A stretch of 64,000 nucleotides of DNA from Chrysophaeum taylorii (Eukaryota > Sar > Pelagophyceae > Pelagomonadales > Pelagomonadaceae): the NCBI GenBank assembly GCA_029834535.1, contig JAQMWT010000510.1:1-64000 (forward strand), written 5' to 3'. Position numbers and translations under genes: made by a program. The notes below the pieces were generated by a model. The model was not told the DNA's origin. It did not search any database and worked only from the letters and a program-made list of their open reading frames with translations. Each line of letters starts with the position of its first letter. Position 1 is the first letter of the stretch. This document shows, in pieces, positions 8,133-18,550 of the stretch.

Positions 8133-10904
8133 ATGCGACCACCCGCGATAGCGGACCATGTCGACATACGTTGCTTCTGCTACGAGAAGCATCGCCACCG
8201 ACGCGACGAAGACGATAAGCGGAAGCTCGTCGATGTCGAGGCAACTACCAAGATCGCGCGCATCGGTACGGAACCTGGACTTCACCTCGATAACCAGGAC
8301 GAGCGACCCATCGTCTTCGACGTACATCGCCCTCTTTTGTCAGAGTCGGCTACGCACGAAGAAAGAAAAAAAGACCCGTTCTGGCAACTCCGAGCGCTCG
8401 TCCACAACGGCTTCCGATTCCAGGACTTGGATGCAAAAGGCCAACCGACCTCCATGGGAGACTGGGACCGACGTACATGGCTCGCAGAGATTATCGAAAA
8501 AGAACGGCCGATCGGTGCGACCTTGCGATGTCCAGGATACGGAAAAATCCTCGAGCACCTCGCAGAGCTCGCGTCCGCGGCCTCCTTCGAACGACCCGAG
8601 GTCCGCGCCAGGTTGCGGAAGCTCTTCGATGCCTGGACATGGAACGATTTCGAATGCCGGAACGCCCTCATTCCGGACTACAACGAAATAGCGGTTCTCG
8701 CTGAAGGCAGCAACGTCAACGCGCAGTCGATGGGAATCGGCGTCAACGCCAAGGAAACCGCGCTCTACCTGTCGAAGTACGTCTCCAAACACGTCTCGCA
8801 AATCACGTATGCGGCGTCCCTCTTCGCCGACGCTTGGGACGCTGTCAAGGAATACAAGACGTCCCCAAACACGGACGACGACGCCGTGAAAACCACTTTT
8901 GCGAAACAAGTCGCGCAGCGCATCGTCAACTCCCAGTGCGACGAACTCGAGAGCGTGGAAGCTGCCAGTATCGTGCTCGGGCTGCCCTCGTCGTTTTCTT
9001 CTGAGAAACACGTCCCCTTTTCGACCGCGGACCACGTCACTTTCTTGTGGCAACAGAAGAAAAAATATCAAGAAGAAATCGGCGAAACCGACAGCGACGA
9101 CGACGACAAGAATAACTATCGACAAGAAGTTGACGAAGTCGACGACGACGACGACGACGCTCGAGATGACGATGCCCCTTCAGATGCCGCGCTACGAGAA
9201 GACGCAGGCAAGCCATCTCGGGACGAAATGCCACGTGAGAAGTCCATCTTCTCCCGAATCTTCGTCACGATCGAGAACGGCGACCGCAAGACCGTCGTCG
9301 TGACGCAACCCGAGACCTACGCCTGGCGCGACGAACGTCTCGTTGATGTCAATGCGACCGAGTTTGCACGCCTCTTTCAATTACGCGTCGCGAACCATAC
9401 CGACCGCGATTGGCTCGAAACGTATCGAGATCACTTCTACCGCTACGCCATCGCCGATCCCATCGCCGCATCACGCGCCGCCGCCGCCTGCGCCGACGCG
9501 CCCGACGACAAGGCGGGACGACCCGTCCATCGATTCGTGCTTCGAGAACCGCACCCTTTGCGCCGAACTCATCTCCTCGTCCGAAGAGCAAAATCCGTCT
9601 TGCTCTCCTACGTGGGGACGCGACCGGTCACCAAAACTCAATCGCAGAAACAAATCGAACGCAACATGGCTCTTTACGCCGCAGCCTTCGTGCCCTGGAT
9701 TTTGCGCGAGTGCGAGCGCCCATTCGAACCAACGGTTTCGACGTTCGCACGGTTTTATGATGCACTCGAGACAGACGCTTGCCTGCGCGGCCCAAAAAAC
9801 GACCAAGATCCGGCGCGTCGTCGCAAGCGAGCCGTCGCCGTCGGGCGTCACGCTGCGATCCAAAACTTCGACCCAACGTTTAACGACAAGATCGCGGCGC
9901 TCATCCTTCATTTTCGAGGGCGATACCGGGACCTTTGGATCGACACTCCCCGGCCTACTGAGGCCATTCCCGTTCGCGAAAGAGACGATGGCGCTGCCGC
10001 GAAAGCGCTCGCCGTCGTCCGCGTTGCCTTTTCCCCAGATGAAAGCCAAGCACGACAGCTCCAAACGCGCGGCGACGAAATCAAGCGGCTCAAAGATGTG
10101 AGAGATTCTGTCGTGAGCGCCCTTCATCCGCTGCCGCCACGAGGCCACGCGGCCGCGTCTGCGCCGTACGACGAAATTTGCGAGAATTTTCGCTCCGCCC
10201 TCACGGCCGCAGTTTCGCCACACCTCATACGACACTTTCGCGACACGGACCAAACGAGACAATGGCTACGACAGCCGCTCGCCCGCGAAGACGGCTTCGC
10301 GCGCGCTCGTCGAGAACAAAAGACTAGACTCGGAACGAGCGCGCATTCGACGCCACCCGGCGACGTCGAGATGCCGCAAGCGTTCGACCCCCTCACGGAC
10401 GACCAATGGCAACGACAACGAGCAGCGTGGAATCGGGCAAATCCCAAACCGGGTCCGCCCCCGCTTACTCCTCTTCGGCGCAAATTCGGCGCCGCTCTTT
10501 ATCGCGTCATCCGAAATTCCGTCGAAGCTCCCGATCGCGCCGACACCGTCGAAAACATCCAGGACACCTTAGCAGCCGCCGGCTTCGGCTCCATGCAGGT
10601 CTATCTCCTCGTTGGTCCCGGAGGATCGGGAAAGACCGCCGTCCTCAAAATTCTCCGCGACCAAGCGCGCGAAGACAACCTCGGGCACATCATCATGGCC
10701 TCCTATGTCGGCGTCGCGTCCGCCGCCTTCCGAGAAGCGACGTTGCTCACCATGCTTCATCTCGGCAGGACCACCAAAATTCCGGCGTCCGTCGAGTCGT
10801 CGCGTTTGGAGGCCCAGCGTCGCAACTTCGAAATTCAAACCGGCGTCAAGCTCCAAGACGTCGTCCCCTCGTCCCCTTCGTCATCGACGAGGCCTCCTTC
10901 ATAA
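8133..10904 (+). pseudogene. Rep core and first part of PIF1-like helicase of H1
   Basis: A 923-residue open frame. Near residue 195-225 it has YNEIAVLAEGSNVNAQSMG followed by ALYLSKYVSKH. The two tyrosines four residues apart (YLSKY) fit the paired catalytic tyrosines of Helitron Rep. An acidic linker (about 325-355) separates this from the helicase, whose Walker A motif GPGGSGKTA lies near residue 830. The frame ends shortly after KLQDVVPSSP; the Walker B part continues in another frame (10862-11122), so a frameshift lies near 10860. Role: nicking and strand transfer plus unwinding in rolling-circle transposition. Confidence 0.8.
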
Positions 10905-11140
10905 GCGCTGGCCTCTTGGGCAAAGTCGACTACGCCTCCCGCGCGCTCATGGAAGAACGCAACGTGCCCTTCGGCGGCATTCCCGTCGTTCTCGCCGGCG
11001 ATGTCGAGCAGAAGGACCCCGTGAAACAAGGCGACCCGTGGTACAAGACCATGGTCAAAAAGGCCGTCCGCAAGCAGACCATCAACCCGGACACCTACGT
11101 GCCGCCGGCCTCCGCATTCTAGAACAAGCGCGACGAACAA
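10862..11140 (+). pseudogene. Walker B segment of H1 helicase
   Basis: In the frame reaching 11122 the product reads PFVIDEASFISAGLLGKVD and later PFGGIPVVLAGDVEQKDPV. This matches the DEISM...(L/V)...GDFxQLPPV stretch (Walker B and motif III) of PIF1-type helicases, with GDVEQKDPV in place of GDFxQLPPV. The SINE at 11150-11548 interrupts the gene shortly afterwards. Confidence 0.7.
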
Positions 11141-11149
11141 AATTAGAAC

Positions 11150-11548
11150 TAACTTAACTAACTTCAGACCTCGCCCGAGCCTGGGAGCCAGGCCGGACAG
11201 GCAGGAGCCGATCCGGAATCACAGAGGAAAATCACGCAGTTGGGGCAGAGGCGAGGGACGAGGACTCGTTGATGACGGACCGCCGCTGCCCGCGGTCTTG
11301 TGCGAAGTCGTGCAAAAGCGTCGCAGGCCGTACACGTGTTGGTCCACGAACAATCGACCTGTCCGTCGCGTTCTGCTCAACCGAGCGAACCCCACCCCAG
11401 CGCGGACTTTCCGGATGCTAACCGGCCAGCCCGGGAGGCGAGCAGGCACCTTCTCACTCCGGGACGGCCGGGGCCGCCGCAGGGAGCAAGCGTGTTAGGC
11501 GCCGTCCTCCATCGCAACCAACGGTTAGCGATCGCAGGGTTAGGGTAT
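11150..11548 (-). repeat. SINE subfamily a, 399 bp, inserted in Helitron H1
   Basis: Minus-oriented copy flanked by a perfect 9-bp target-site duplication AATTAGAAC (11141-11149 and 11549-11557). On its own strand it starts ATACCCTAACCCTGCGATCG, contains a GATGGAGGACGG...CCTAACACGCTTG block shared with the start of the LINE at 61740, and ends TCTGAAGTTAGTTAAGTTA. It has no coding capacity. It is inserted antisense in the helicase gene, so it came after the Helitron. Confidence 0.82.
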
Positions 11549-11557
11549 AATTAGAAC

Positions 11558-12350
11558 AGATCATGAGATCTTTCGACGACCCCGACTTCGCACAAAACCC
11601 AACTCGAAATGCGCCGAACCAATAATCCGACCCCAGTCACGCGCGACTTCGTCGACAGCAGCAAAACGCTCGGCGCCGTCGACGTCCAAGATCCAGCGTG
11701 GCGCTTCGCGCCTGTCGGCGTCTTGTCCCACGTCGACTCGACGCGCTCAATTACGCCCAAGCGACGAATTTTGCCCAGTACTTTGGTCTCCCCTTCGTCA
11801 CCTGGAACATCGACCCCGCCGACCCCGAGGCTCTCGCCCACGTCCCTTACGACGACTTCTACGAAGCAGAGAAAGTGACGATGCGAGCCTCTTGGGTCGA
11901 AGGAGCCCCGCCCGTCATCTTCCAAAACGAAAATCCCAAGTGCAACTGGGCCAACGGCACTGCCGCGCTATCCCACGACCTCCTCGACGAATCCGACCAG
12001 ACCTGCGCGCCGCTCGCCGAAGCGCGCCAGATTGGAGGCTACCAAGAAGTCCACCTCCCAACGCCGCCGAAGACAATGACCGTCCGCGTCGGAAATCGAA
12101 GGCGCGAGGCGAAAGAGAACGAGACCCCACCTCCCGCCTATAAGTGGCACGTGATGCCGCTCGACGACTTCGAAAACGAACTCCTCGACTTCCAGCATCG
12201 CAACCCCGACGCCGACGACGGCGAGATCGACGACGGCACCCATCTCATCCCGCTCGAGAAGAAAATCATCTTTCGGCGAGCGACACCGAAGTCAAGCGCC
12301 TCCGTAGCGCCGTCGCCGTCGATTAAAACCTGCCGTCAAAAAAGGCCGTA
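11558..12350 (+). pseudogene. Helicase middle segment of H1 (motifs after the SINE)
   Basis: Begins with QLEMRRTNNPTPVTRDF, like the L.R.TN.V...N segment of Helitron helicases, then changes frame at about 11735. The second frame (to 12351) has a TWNIDPADPEAL segment and GAPPVIFQNENPKCNWANGT, which aligns with the GAPVMLLRN...GLCNGTRL segment of PIF1-type helicases. A loop of about 100 residues rich in acidic residues follows. Confidence 0.65.
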
Positions 12351-12654
12351 GTCGACTTTCCCGCGCAGCTCGCGTTTGCCATCACCGACTTCAAGGTCCA
12401 AGGACGCACGCTAAAAAAAATCGTCATCAACCTCGCGCACCACCCCAAAGTTCTCAGGTGGAACCTCAAAGGCTTCTACATGCTCATTTCGCGAGCACTC
12501 GGACGCGACGGCCTCCGATGGCTACAAAAAGATCCGCGCGCTGTCGATGTCGTCACCAATCCCAAGCACGACGACTTGTTGCCAGCGTGGGATTGCGGCT
12601 ACGACCAAAAGGGCACATCTGGGACGCGCGTCGCGCCGCCAACGCATACCAACA
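12351..12654 (+). pseudogene. C-terminal helicase motifs of H1
   Basis: Read in the frame starting at 12351: VDFPAQLAFAITDFKVQGRT, then LKKIVINL and FYMLISRALGRDGL. This matches helicase motifs V and VI (QFPL.LAFAMTINKSQGQTL...YVALSR). The reading is cut by an LTR fragment at about 12655, so the Helitron 3' end is missing here. Confidence 0.7.
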
Positions 12655-12993
12655 CCGCTGCAGTGGCTTTCTCCGACACCCGCCCCCCTCGGCCGGACCA
12701 GAGGCCTCGACAACCCTTTCTCCCAGGACGAACCGCGGGTGAAACCACCACACGCCCGATCTCAGCGTTAACACTCACGCCATCACGAAAATCGGACAAT
12801 CAAAAGAGGGTAATAGCAAGAAGACAGCAACAAAGCAATACAAATGCCTGGTACATTGGGTTCAGTGGAAGCGCAGGTGAGGATGTCAAGATGACCCCCA
12901 ACCCCCCATAATTGCAAGGTCAATACCAGAGCAACAATCAGGGTAAGTCAGGTGGCAGGCAGGCAAGTGGGGGGAATGGGCGTTACTGCCACA
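12655..12993 (-). repeat. LTR fragment of the element F family
   Basis: The right edge at 12993 is TACTGCCACA, the complement of the TGTGGCAGTA that opens the LTR of element F at 56185. Similarity to 56185-56525 runs over nearly the whole piece, including the 'CACTTGCCTGCCTGCCACCTGACTTACC' region, and stops at 12655 within Helitron H1. It is a truncated solo LTR. Confidence 0.75.
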
Positions 12994-12997
12994 GCGG

Positions 12998-13235
12998 CGT
13001 GTGCGGATCAGAGCAGCTTAGATTGGCGGGGGTGAGAGCGACGAGCTCAAAGGAGAGTGGGGTGAGTGGATGTGAGCACGAGGGGGTTTACGCCGAACTT
13101 ACGGGGGTTGGAGATTGGGACTAGGTGAACTTACTGACCAGGTGAACTTGCTGGGACCAGGTGAACTTACTGGGACCAGGTGAACTTACTGCGGTTAGAG
13201 ATTGGGACGAGGTGCACTAACTGGCCTGCACTTGT
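12998..13235 (+). repeat. Repeat shared with 48460-48685 (GGTGAACTTACTGG units)
   Basis: Shares GTGTGCGGATCA, AGCAGCTTAGATTGGCGGGG and several GGTGAACTT(A/G)CTGG units with 48460-48685, ending at GGCCTGCACTTGT in both places. At 48400 these units follow directly on the last codons of a Helitron helicase, so this is probably the 3' untranslated part of the second Helitron family. Confidence 0.6.
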
Positions 13236-13320
13236 TACGTCTTATTACGTCTTACTCAGTCATTCTTGTTCGTCTCTTCACCGGCCCCCGTCGCGACCCG
13301 AGCCCCCGGCCCCTCGAACA

Positions 13321-13356
13321 GTCTCTCTTCGAGAGGGCTAGTTTTTCAACCAAAGG
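13321..13356. repeat. CTCTCTTCGAGAG-GG-CTAG hairpin motif, copy 1
   Basis: A 5-bp stem hairpin (CTCTC-TTC-GAGAG, 13323-13335) is followed by GGCTAG and TTTTTCAACCAAAGG. The same 30-35 bases recur at 28770-28806 and 52454-52490 next to DRC12. Hairpin plus CTAG resembles a Helitron 3' end, but see the rejected items. Confidence 0.5.
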
Positions 13357-13362
13357 ACTCTT

Positions 13363-13452
13363 TACTACTAATAGACAGATGTTTGTCTGTCTGTCTGTTT
13401 GTCTGTCTGTTTGTCTTTAAAGGTCGACTGCTAAGAGGGGGGTGTGTGGAGA
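13363..13452. repeat. CTGT-rich interspersed repeat, copy 2
   Basis: TACTACTAATAGACAGATG, a (CTGT/TTGT)n tract, then TTTAAAGGTCGACTGC and TAAGAGGGGGGTGTGTGG. It matches 5474-5567 read on the other strand. About 70 bases of unassigned GT-rich sequence follow. Confidence 0.6.
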
Positions 13453-13523
13453 GCATGAAGGATGTGGGTGGGTTTGTGGGGTAGGAGGGATGTGCCTGAC
13501 GGGCGGAGATAAGTACGCGGGAC

Positions 13524-14841
13524 CTAGTCGGGGTCATCGCCGAGTCGTGGGGCAGGCGAAGAGAGGACGGGCCCCGCCCGTAGGTCGTACGCATGCTGCC
13601 GCCGGACGTATGTGCGACGAAGGGTGACGTCCTGCTGGGATCGGGCGGCCTGGGTGGGGTTCCCCGAGGCGGCGACATGGGTGAGGGCGGTGAGGGCACA
13701 GCGAGCCCGGCCTAATGCGTTGGCGATCCCCCACTCACGGTAGATGCGGCGAGTTTGGGCCGCCTTTGCATTTGTTGGCGCAGCCGCTTGCCAACCAGGT
13801 TCGCGCAGCGATGCGCTCTGCGCATGTTTGGGCGAGAGCGTGGCACGCCGCGCTGGCCTCACCGAAGGCACCAAAGACGAGCCGGCGACGGTGCCGTAGC
13901 TACGTAGGCGGTGTTCGACAGGGCCCAAGAAGCCCGGCGGTGGTGCTGTACCCGGCTGGGGGATGATGGCGTCGATGCCGCGGGCGTGAGCGAGGTATTC
14001 GGAGTGGACTTGCGCTGCGCGCCGATCGACAGGCGATGGGTGGGAGGGATGGAGGGCGTGGGCGGTGTATAACGAACCCCAAGCGAGGGTTTTGATGTCG
14101 TAGAGTTGCTCCTTACCCTGATCGCGACCGATGCGTGATGGTTGCGATGGAGGACGGTGCCTCATGAATCCTGAGCCTTGCGAGGGCATCCGCCCTCCCG
14201 GCGTAGGTTGGCACCTATTCGCCTCTCGGGCGGGCCGGTTGGCAGCCGGAACGTTCGCAGTGGGACGGGGTATGGCCGGGGGGCGCAGACGGAAGGTTAT
14301 CGACGAGTTGGTTGTCAGTCACATCGCGGTCTCCTCGTCGCATGGCGACAAGCTTGATGATCACTCTCCGCCGACCCACCTTTCGGCGCCCCTCGTCTAC
14401 AGGCCCGTGATTCCGGACTGGCTCCTGTCGGTCCGGCCTGGCTCCCATGCTCGGGAGAGGTCTGAAGTTAGTTAGTTAGTTAGTTAGTTAGAGTTGCTCC
14501 TTGTTGTCGAGCGTGGTTAGGATGTCTGGGGCGACGTGGCGACGAGCGAGATTGCCTCGGTACCGGCCGTAGAGGCGCGTGCGAATGGTAGGGGCGACGA
14601 CGTCAGCAAAGATGCCGAAAACATCGGACAGGGCTGGGATGCCGGCCTCTTTGACGCTGCAGAGGACGCACTCGAGCTGGCCGTCATGCCAGGTGGTCCG
14701 CGCTCCTCCGCGGTTGACAAGGTTGGCCTGCGTGAGAAGCACCTTGCCGTGAGCGTCGAGAGCGACGTCAGTGCCCAGAATGCGAGTGCCCACGAGGCCC
14801 GACCAAGCTGGAGAGGGGTAGCCAAAGTACTGGGCACACAT
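13524..14841 (-). pseudogene. PD-(D/E)XK nuclease-like protein fragment, split by a SINE
   Basis: Minus strand. The upstream part (14841 to 14503) ends HVAPDILTTLDNKEQL and the downstream part (14100 to 13524) resumes YDIKTLAWGSLYTAHAL. The SINE at 14115-14488 sits exactly between, its 14-bp duplication covering the KEQL codons. PDI and DIK separated by about a dozen residues fit a PD-(D/E)XK nuclease core. The following VDRRAAQVHSEYLAHARGID, GPVEHRLRSYG and FGAFGEAS pieces resemble a protein type I recall from algal and invertebrate mobile elements. FGAFGEAS is in a different frame from its neighbours, so there is at least one frameshift as well. Which element it belonged to is not clear. 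Confidence 0.55.
14115..14488 (+). repeat. SINE subfamily b, 374 bp, with 14-bp target-site duplication
   Basis: Flanked by TAGAGTTGCTCCTT at 14101-14114 and 14489-14502. It starts ACCCTGATCGCGACCGATG, has the GGTTGCGATGGAGGACGG block shared with subfamily a and the LINE, and ends CTGAAG(TTAG)n. The first bases of the right-hand duplication overlap the tail, so the exact length is uncertain by about 2 bases. It interrupts the minus-strand nuclease-like gene. Confidence 0.88.
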
Positions 14842-14993
14842 CTCAGCCCATCAGCGGTTGGGGATTTGAAGGGCGGAGCTGGGCCACGAGCTGATGAGCG
14901 TGGTCGAGAAGCGATCCCAGGAGGGCGCCGCTACTCGAAGTGCATCGGTGATGGGAAGGGTGGCCGCAAGGCGTCCCCCGAATCAGGGTAAGG
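14842..14993. other. Probable upstream remainder of the nuclease-like gene
   Basis: On the minus strand this reads as protein-like sequence leading into the fragment at 14841 but with a stop between. No motif is recognisable. Confidence 0.3.
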
Positions 14994-15129
14994 ATCAGGT
15001 AGGCCCGCGAGCCAGGCATTGATCCTCCAAGCCGTCTACGGCGACCTCGCAGACTATTTCCACGACCCGCGGCGGCTCTTTCAGCGCGCCATTTTCACGC
15101 CCCGTCGAAACGATGTTGTCGATGCTGAC
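14994..15129 (+). pseudogene. Helicase fragment of a second Helitron (H2a)
   Basis: Reads LILQAVYGDLADYFHDPRRL then FQRAIFTPRRNDVVDAD. This matches the 'YF..RAILTPRN..VD..N' segment of Helitron PIF1-type helicases and is nearly identical to 47785-47930. It is cut at 15130 by the LTR of element G, which inserted in the codon after DVVDAD. Confidence 0.7.
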
Positions 15130-15452
15130 TGTGGCGGCAACTCCTGACCGCTAAGGCTTACCCCCCCTCTCTCGAGGCTTGATACCCGTTCAACGGGACA
15201 CCTTTCCCGATATTCTTAGTGACATCATACCTCTCTCTTGTGAGAAGCATTCTTGCTGTATTCTTGTAGTTTCCTTGCTATCATATTCCATCTCTCCATC
15301 TTGTTGAGAGGCTTGGTGAGCGTGAGCAAGGTGTGTGGCGAGCATACCCGACCCCGAGTCCGTGTTTTCCTCGTTCAGTGAGGTCTAGGACGAGTCGGTG
15401 AGTACCCCCTTTGTCACCCGGGGGTCGGGAAGGTTTTTCTGTGCCGCCATAC
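15130..15452 (+). repeat. 5' LTR of element G
   Basis: Begins TGTGGCGGCAACTCCTGACC and ends GTGCCGCCATAC, 323 bp, matching the two LTRs of element B (31192-31514, 38801-39123). The inner flank CGTGGTGGAGTACACGAGA is the likely primer site. Confidence 0.85.
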
Positions 15453-15882
15453 GTGGTGGAGTACACGAGATCGTGCGACTACATCGGTCGCCGACGAGCG
15501 AGTGCTGCCGTACGTGTTGTATTACGTGGTCCGGATTTGTACGTGCGCCCTGATCAAGCACACGGAGTTCCATTGGACCGGTTTGCGTTGAGAATATACG
15601 CGAACGTTGTTTGTGTTCGTACGATCCGAGTGACGACGAACACGCGTGCGAGTTGGAAATCGCAGCGCATTCTCCCGGGAATTGATTTTGGTATAGCTGA
15701 ACGGTGGAAGCTGTTTAGCGAGTGGGATCGCTACCCACGGGCATTTTTGAATTGCCAGCGGATTGGAATTCCGCGAGTGCTGTTTTTACAGCGACAGATA
15801 GCGTTGTTGGAATCAACGTGAATTACTTCGAGTGATCGGATCCGGACGTGTTTCGAGATTCTTGATCGATATTTGATACAGT

Positions 15883-18550
15883 ATGGAGATAAACGCAGAC
15901 GTGCGTGAGGAAGAATCTCCTCCAGTTCTTCCCGCCGCCCCTGAGATAGGCCGCGAGGAAGGTGAATTAAGAGAGGCCGAGGCAGTCGACGTTGCTGACG
16001 TGCCCCCTGATGTGCCTCCGGATACTGCCATTTTTCGCCGTTGAGTCCAACGACTCCGGACCGTGGCGAGCGTGTTACTATTGAGCGCGGATCTGCAGCC
16101 CGAAGTCGACTTCGTGAAGACCTCGAGCGGAGACGTCGCGAAAATGAACGATTAGCTGAGCTTCTGCTCGTGAAAGGGCTGAAGCGAAAGAGGAAGCGGC
16201 TCGACGAGAAGTTGATATGCTCAATGATGCATTACAGCAAGAGATTGAGACCTCGAAGACCCTACGTGAAGAGGTTGAACGATTTCGTCGTGAACGAGAT
16301 AAATTGTTAGCCGAACGTACGCGTCGGGAGAGTAGCCGCGAACGACCCGTGAGTCGACCCGAACCGGAAACGCCCGTGAGGCCGCCTGAACCGGAAAGGA
16401 ACACTGAAACGGGGAATGAACCTCCGCCCCGAGTCGATACGGAGAATGAGGGTAGGGCGGACGTTGATAATGAAAGTACGAAATTTTGACAGGAATTATC
16501 GCGGGGAATATCGCAGACGGTTGCTAACGGCTTCGAAAAGGGCAACTTGAGCCGATCCCATCGACCCACTTCCAGTTTGAAGCCTGATAACTTCAAACTC
16601 GCCATCGACGGCCGAGACCAACGGCAATTTAATTCGGATTCGGCGGTGATGATGCATACTTTAGCAGATGACCATTATTCGGTCGAGAAATTACGTTACT
16701 TACTACCTGTGCATCTACGGGGCACCGTTGCACCAATTTTTGAGGAACACTTGCAGAAATACGAGGAGCTCTGCGATGAGCTACCACACGGTCCGTCGTT
16801 TTACTTGAAATTAGATACTGACGATGAAGAGCATGGAGTCTCGGTTCGTCGTATCCGTCGTCTTAACAAGACGTATTGCGACAAGATTTTGGATTATTTT
16901 AGATCGACTTGCCGACCTCCGCGCACGCAGCAGGAGCTGCTTGACAAGCTGCGGAAGGTCACCCAGGCTTCAGTTCCGAAGAAGTCTGGGGAGCGTCCAA
17001 ACGTATTGTACCAGATTCCAATCTGAAGCCTTGGAGTTTTGTTCCGTGTCCAGCCGCACGATGGATGATGTCGATATCCTCGACCAGCTTATCAGTGGAT
17101 TGACGTCCAAGGAGTTGAGGACCCGTGTGCGGACTATGAGGAGCGGACATCCTGATAGTTACGTGACTTTTAAGTCGATGGTAGCGCTTATTACGCGGCT
17201 CGAGAACGACTTACGAAAGTTGATGGAGGAGGAGAAGGACCAAGGCCCACCTAATCCGAAATCGAATAAACCGCCGCGAGGGCGGGGAGGTCGAGCTATG
17301 GCCTCCGATCAACAAGCCAAGCAAGATGCGGATAAACCGTCTGGGAATACGGATCCGCTGATCTTACGAGATCCTTTTTTGTGGGGCAAGAGAACGTGCC
17401 CGCACTGTGGGTTCTTCTGGACCACCCATGATGAAGATGAACACGGAAATCGCGTAGTTTGCAACCGCGATCCGGATCGTTACTACTGTGCGATGTGGAA
17501 GCGAATTCGTAAGCAGAAGAAGCAGCCCATATCGCGGTCCGATTGGGCGAAGCGTGATGATGCATCTCATGCGAACGCCACGCACGGATCGGAGCCTTCT
17601 AATGAAATTCAAACGGCCCTCACCGATCTTGGAACCACAATGGCGACCATGGTGAGCGAGGTCAGAAGCATCAAGGATACTACGTCGTTTTCTACACGAC
17701 AGCGAGACGGACGATCACCTTCTAGACGATCGTCGCGCCGACATCGAAGCCCGAGCCCTGATCGAAAAGCCCATACTGCTCAAGACAGCCCGAGTCCTTG
17801 CCGTCACCGGAGCTCTAGTCGCAATTCGCGCCGGCGCCGACGTCATCGACATTACGATGACGAGTATGACGGAGGCAGATATCAGGATAGTTCGGGACAT
17901 TCGAGCGCATCTTTCGCGTTCCAATCTTTATGCGACGCGCCGCCAATGTCGGGGGTTGTCTTTTACCCGACGGCGCGCCCTGCCCGAGTCTCCGATGATG
18001 TTGCCGATGTCGCTGTGACGAGCAGCCATCGTTTGCAACAGGAGCAACATACCACCAACGCTCGGATCGTTCGGTGGCCTTCTACATCGTATGTGGAAGC
18101 AATGTCAGATGCTACTTGGGATTCTCCGCACTACTGGGAAGACTCAGATTCGGAGACCGACGAACCCATGCCGCAGGTTCCAGTGTCCCCCCATTCGTCA
18201 ATGTGCATGTCTTGCAGGGCAGTTCACGATGATGACGTTAGACCTTTTGAGTTGACGTCGGGGACGACGTCTTCTTTTCCTACGGGCCCCCGAGACCGTT
18301 TTAGCCGTTTTAGCCGATGTTTTAGCCGATACAGTTTTGGTCGCAGCAGAGCAGACCACAGCGGCGCCGATGGAGGAGAAGTTGACGGGAATGTCCGATT
18401 TGATGGACGAGAAACGACGATTACCAGAAGTTCCTATGCTTCCGCTTCCAACAGATGCGCCGGGGACGGCTCATGCTTTTTCTGCTGCCCCCGACAATCA
18501 AAAGTGGACGTTCCGCCGGATCCTGAACCTGAACAGGAGCCGAAAGTAAG
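15883..18550 (+). pseudogene. Gag region of element G
   Basis: Starts at the Met of MEINADVREEESPPV (15883). In order: acidic N-terminus, coiled coil with RLREDLERRRRENERLAEL, capsid-like region with LKPDNFKLAIDGRDQ (about 16570-17230), Cys/His module CPHCGFFWTTHDEDEHGN (about 17398-17470) and an RS-rich tract (about 17700-17860). The domain order is the same as in family 1 elements A and E. The region is broken. Confidence 0.72.

Larger units (their letters stand above)
6638..12654 (+). mobile_element. Helitron H1, divergent and decayed
   Basis: A rolling-circle (Helitron) transposon read on the plus strand: Helitron-like N-terminal domain (6840-7623), Cys/His-rich stretch (about 7970-8170), Rep region with a two-tyrosine motif (8133-8800), long acidic linker, and PIF1-type helicase (about 10560-12600). 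It carries a SINE insertion (11150-11548) and is cut on the right by an LTR fragment (12655-12993). Several frame changes show it is not active as it stands. Neither the 5' TC end nor a safe 3' CTRR end could be found. Confidence 0.82.

Noticed and set aside
11533-11546. Telomere-like AGGGTTAGGGT
   Set aside because: Only about two TTAGGG units, and they belong to the 5' end of SINE subfamily a, which also has CCCTAACCC-like sequence elsewhere.
13323-13341. Helitron 3' terminus (hairpin followed by CTAG)
   Set aside because: Stem-loop and CTAG fit, but at least 15 further bases after CTAG are shared with 28791 and 52475, so the repeat does not end there.
15411-15821. Leader ORF after the 5' LTR of element G (and 31473-31838 in B)
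   Set aside because: Kept in both copies, but they are nearly identical anyway, and the frame starts inside the LTR and covers the primer site; no motif.
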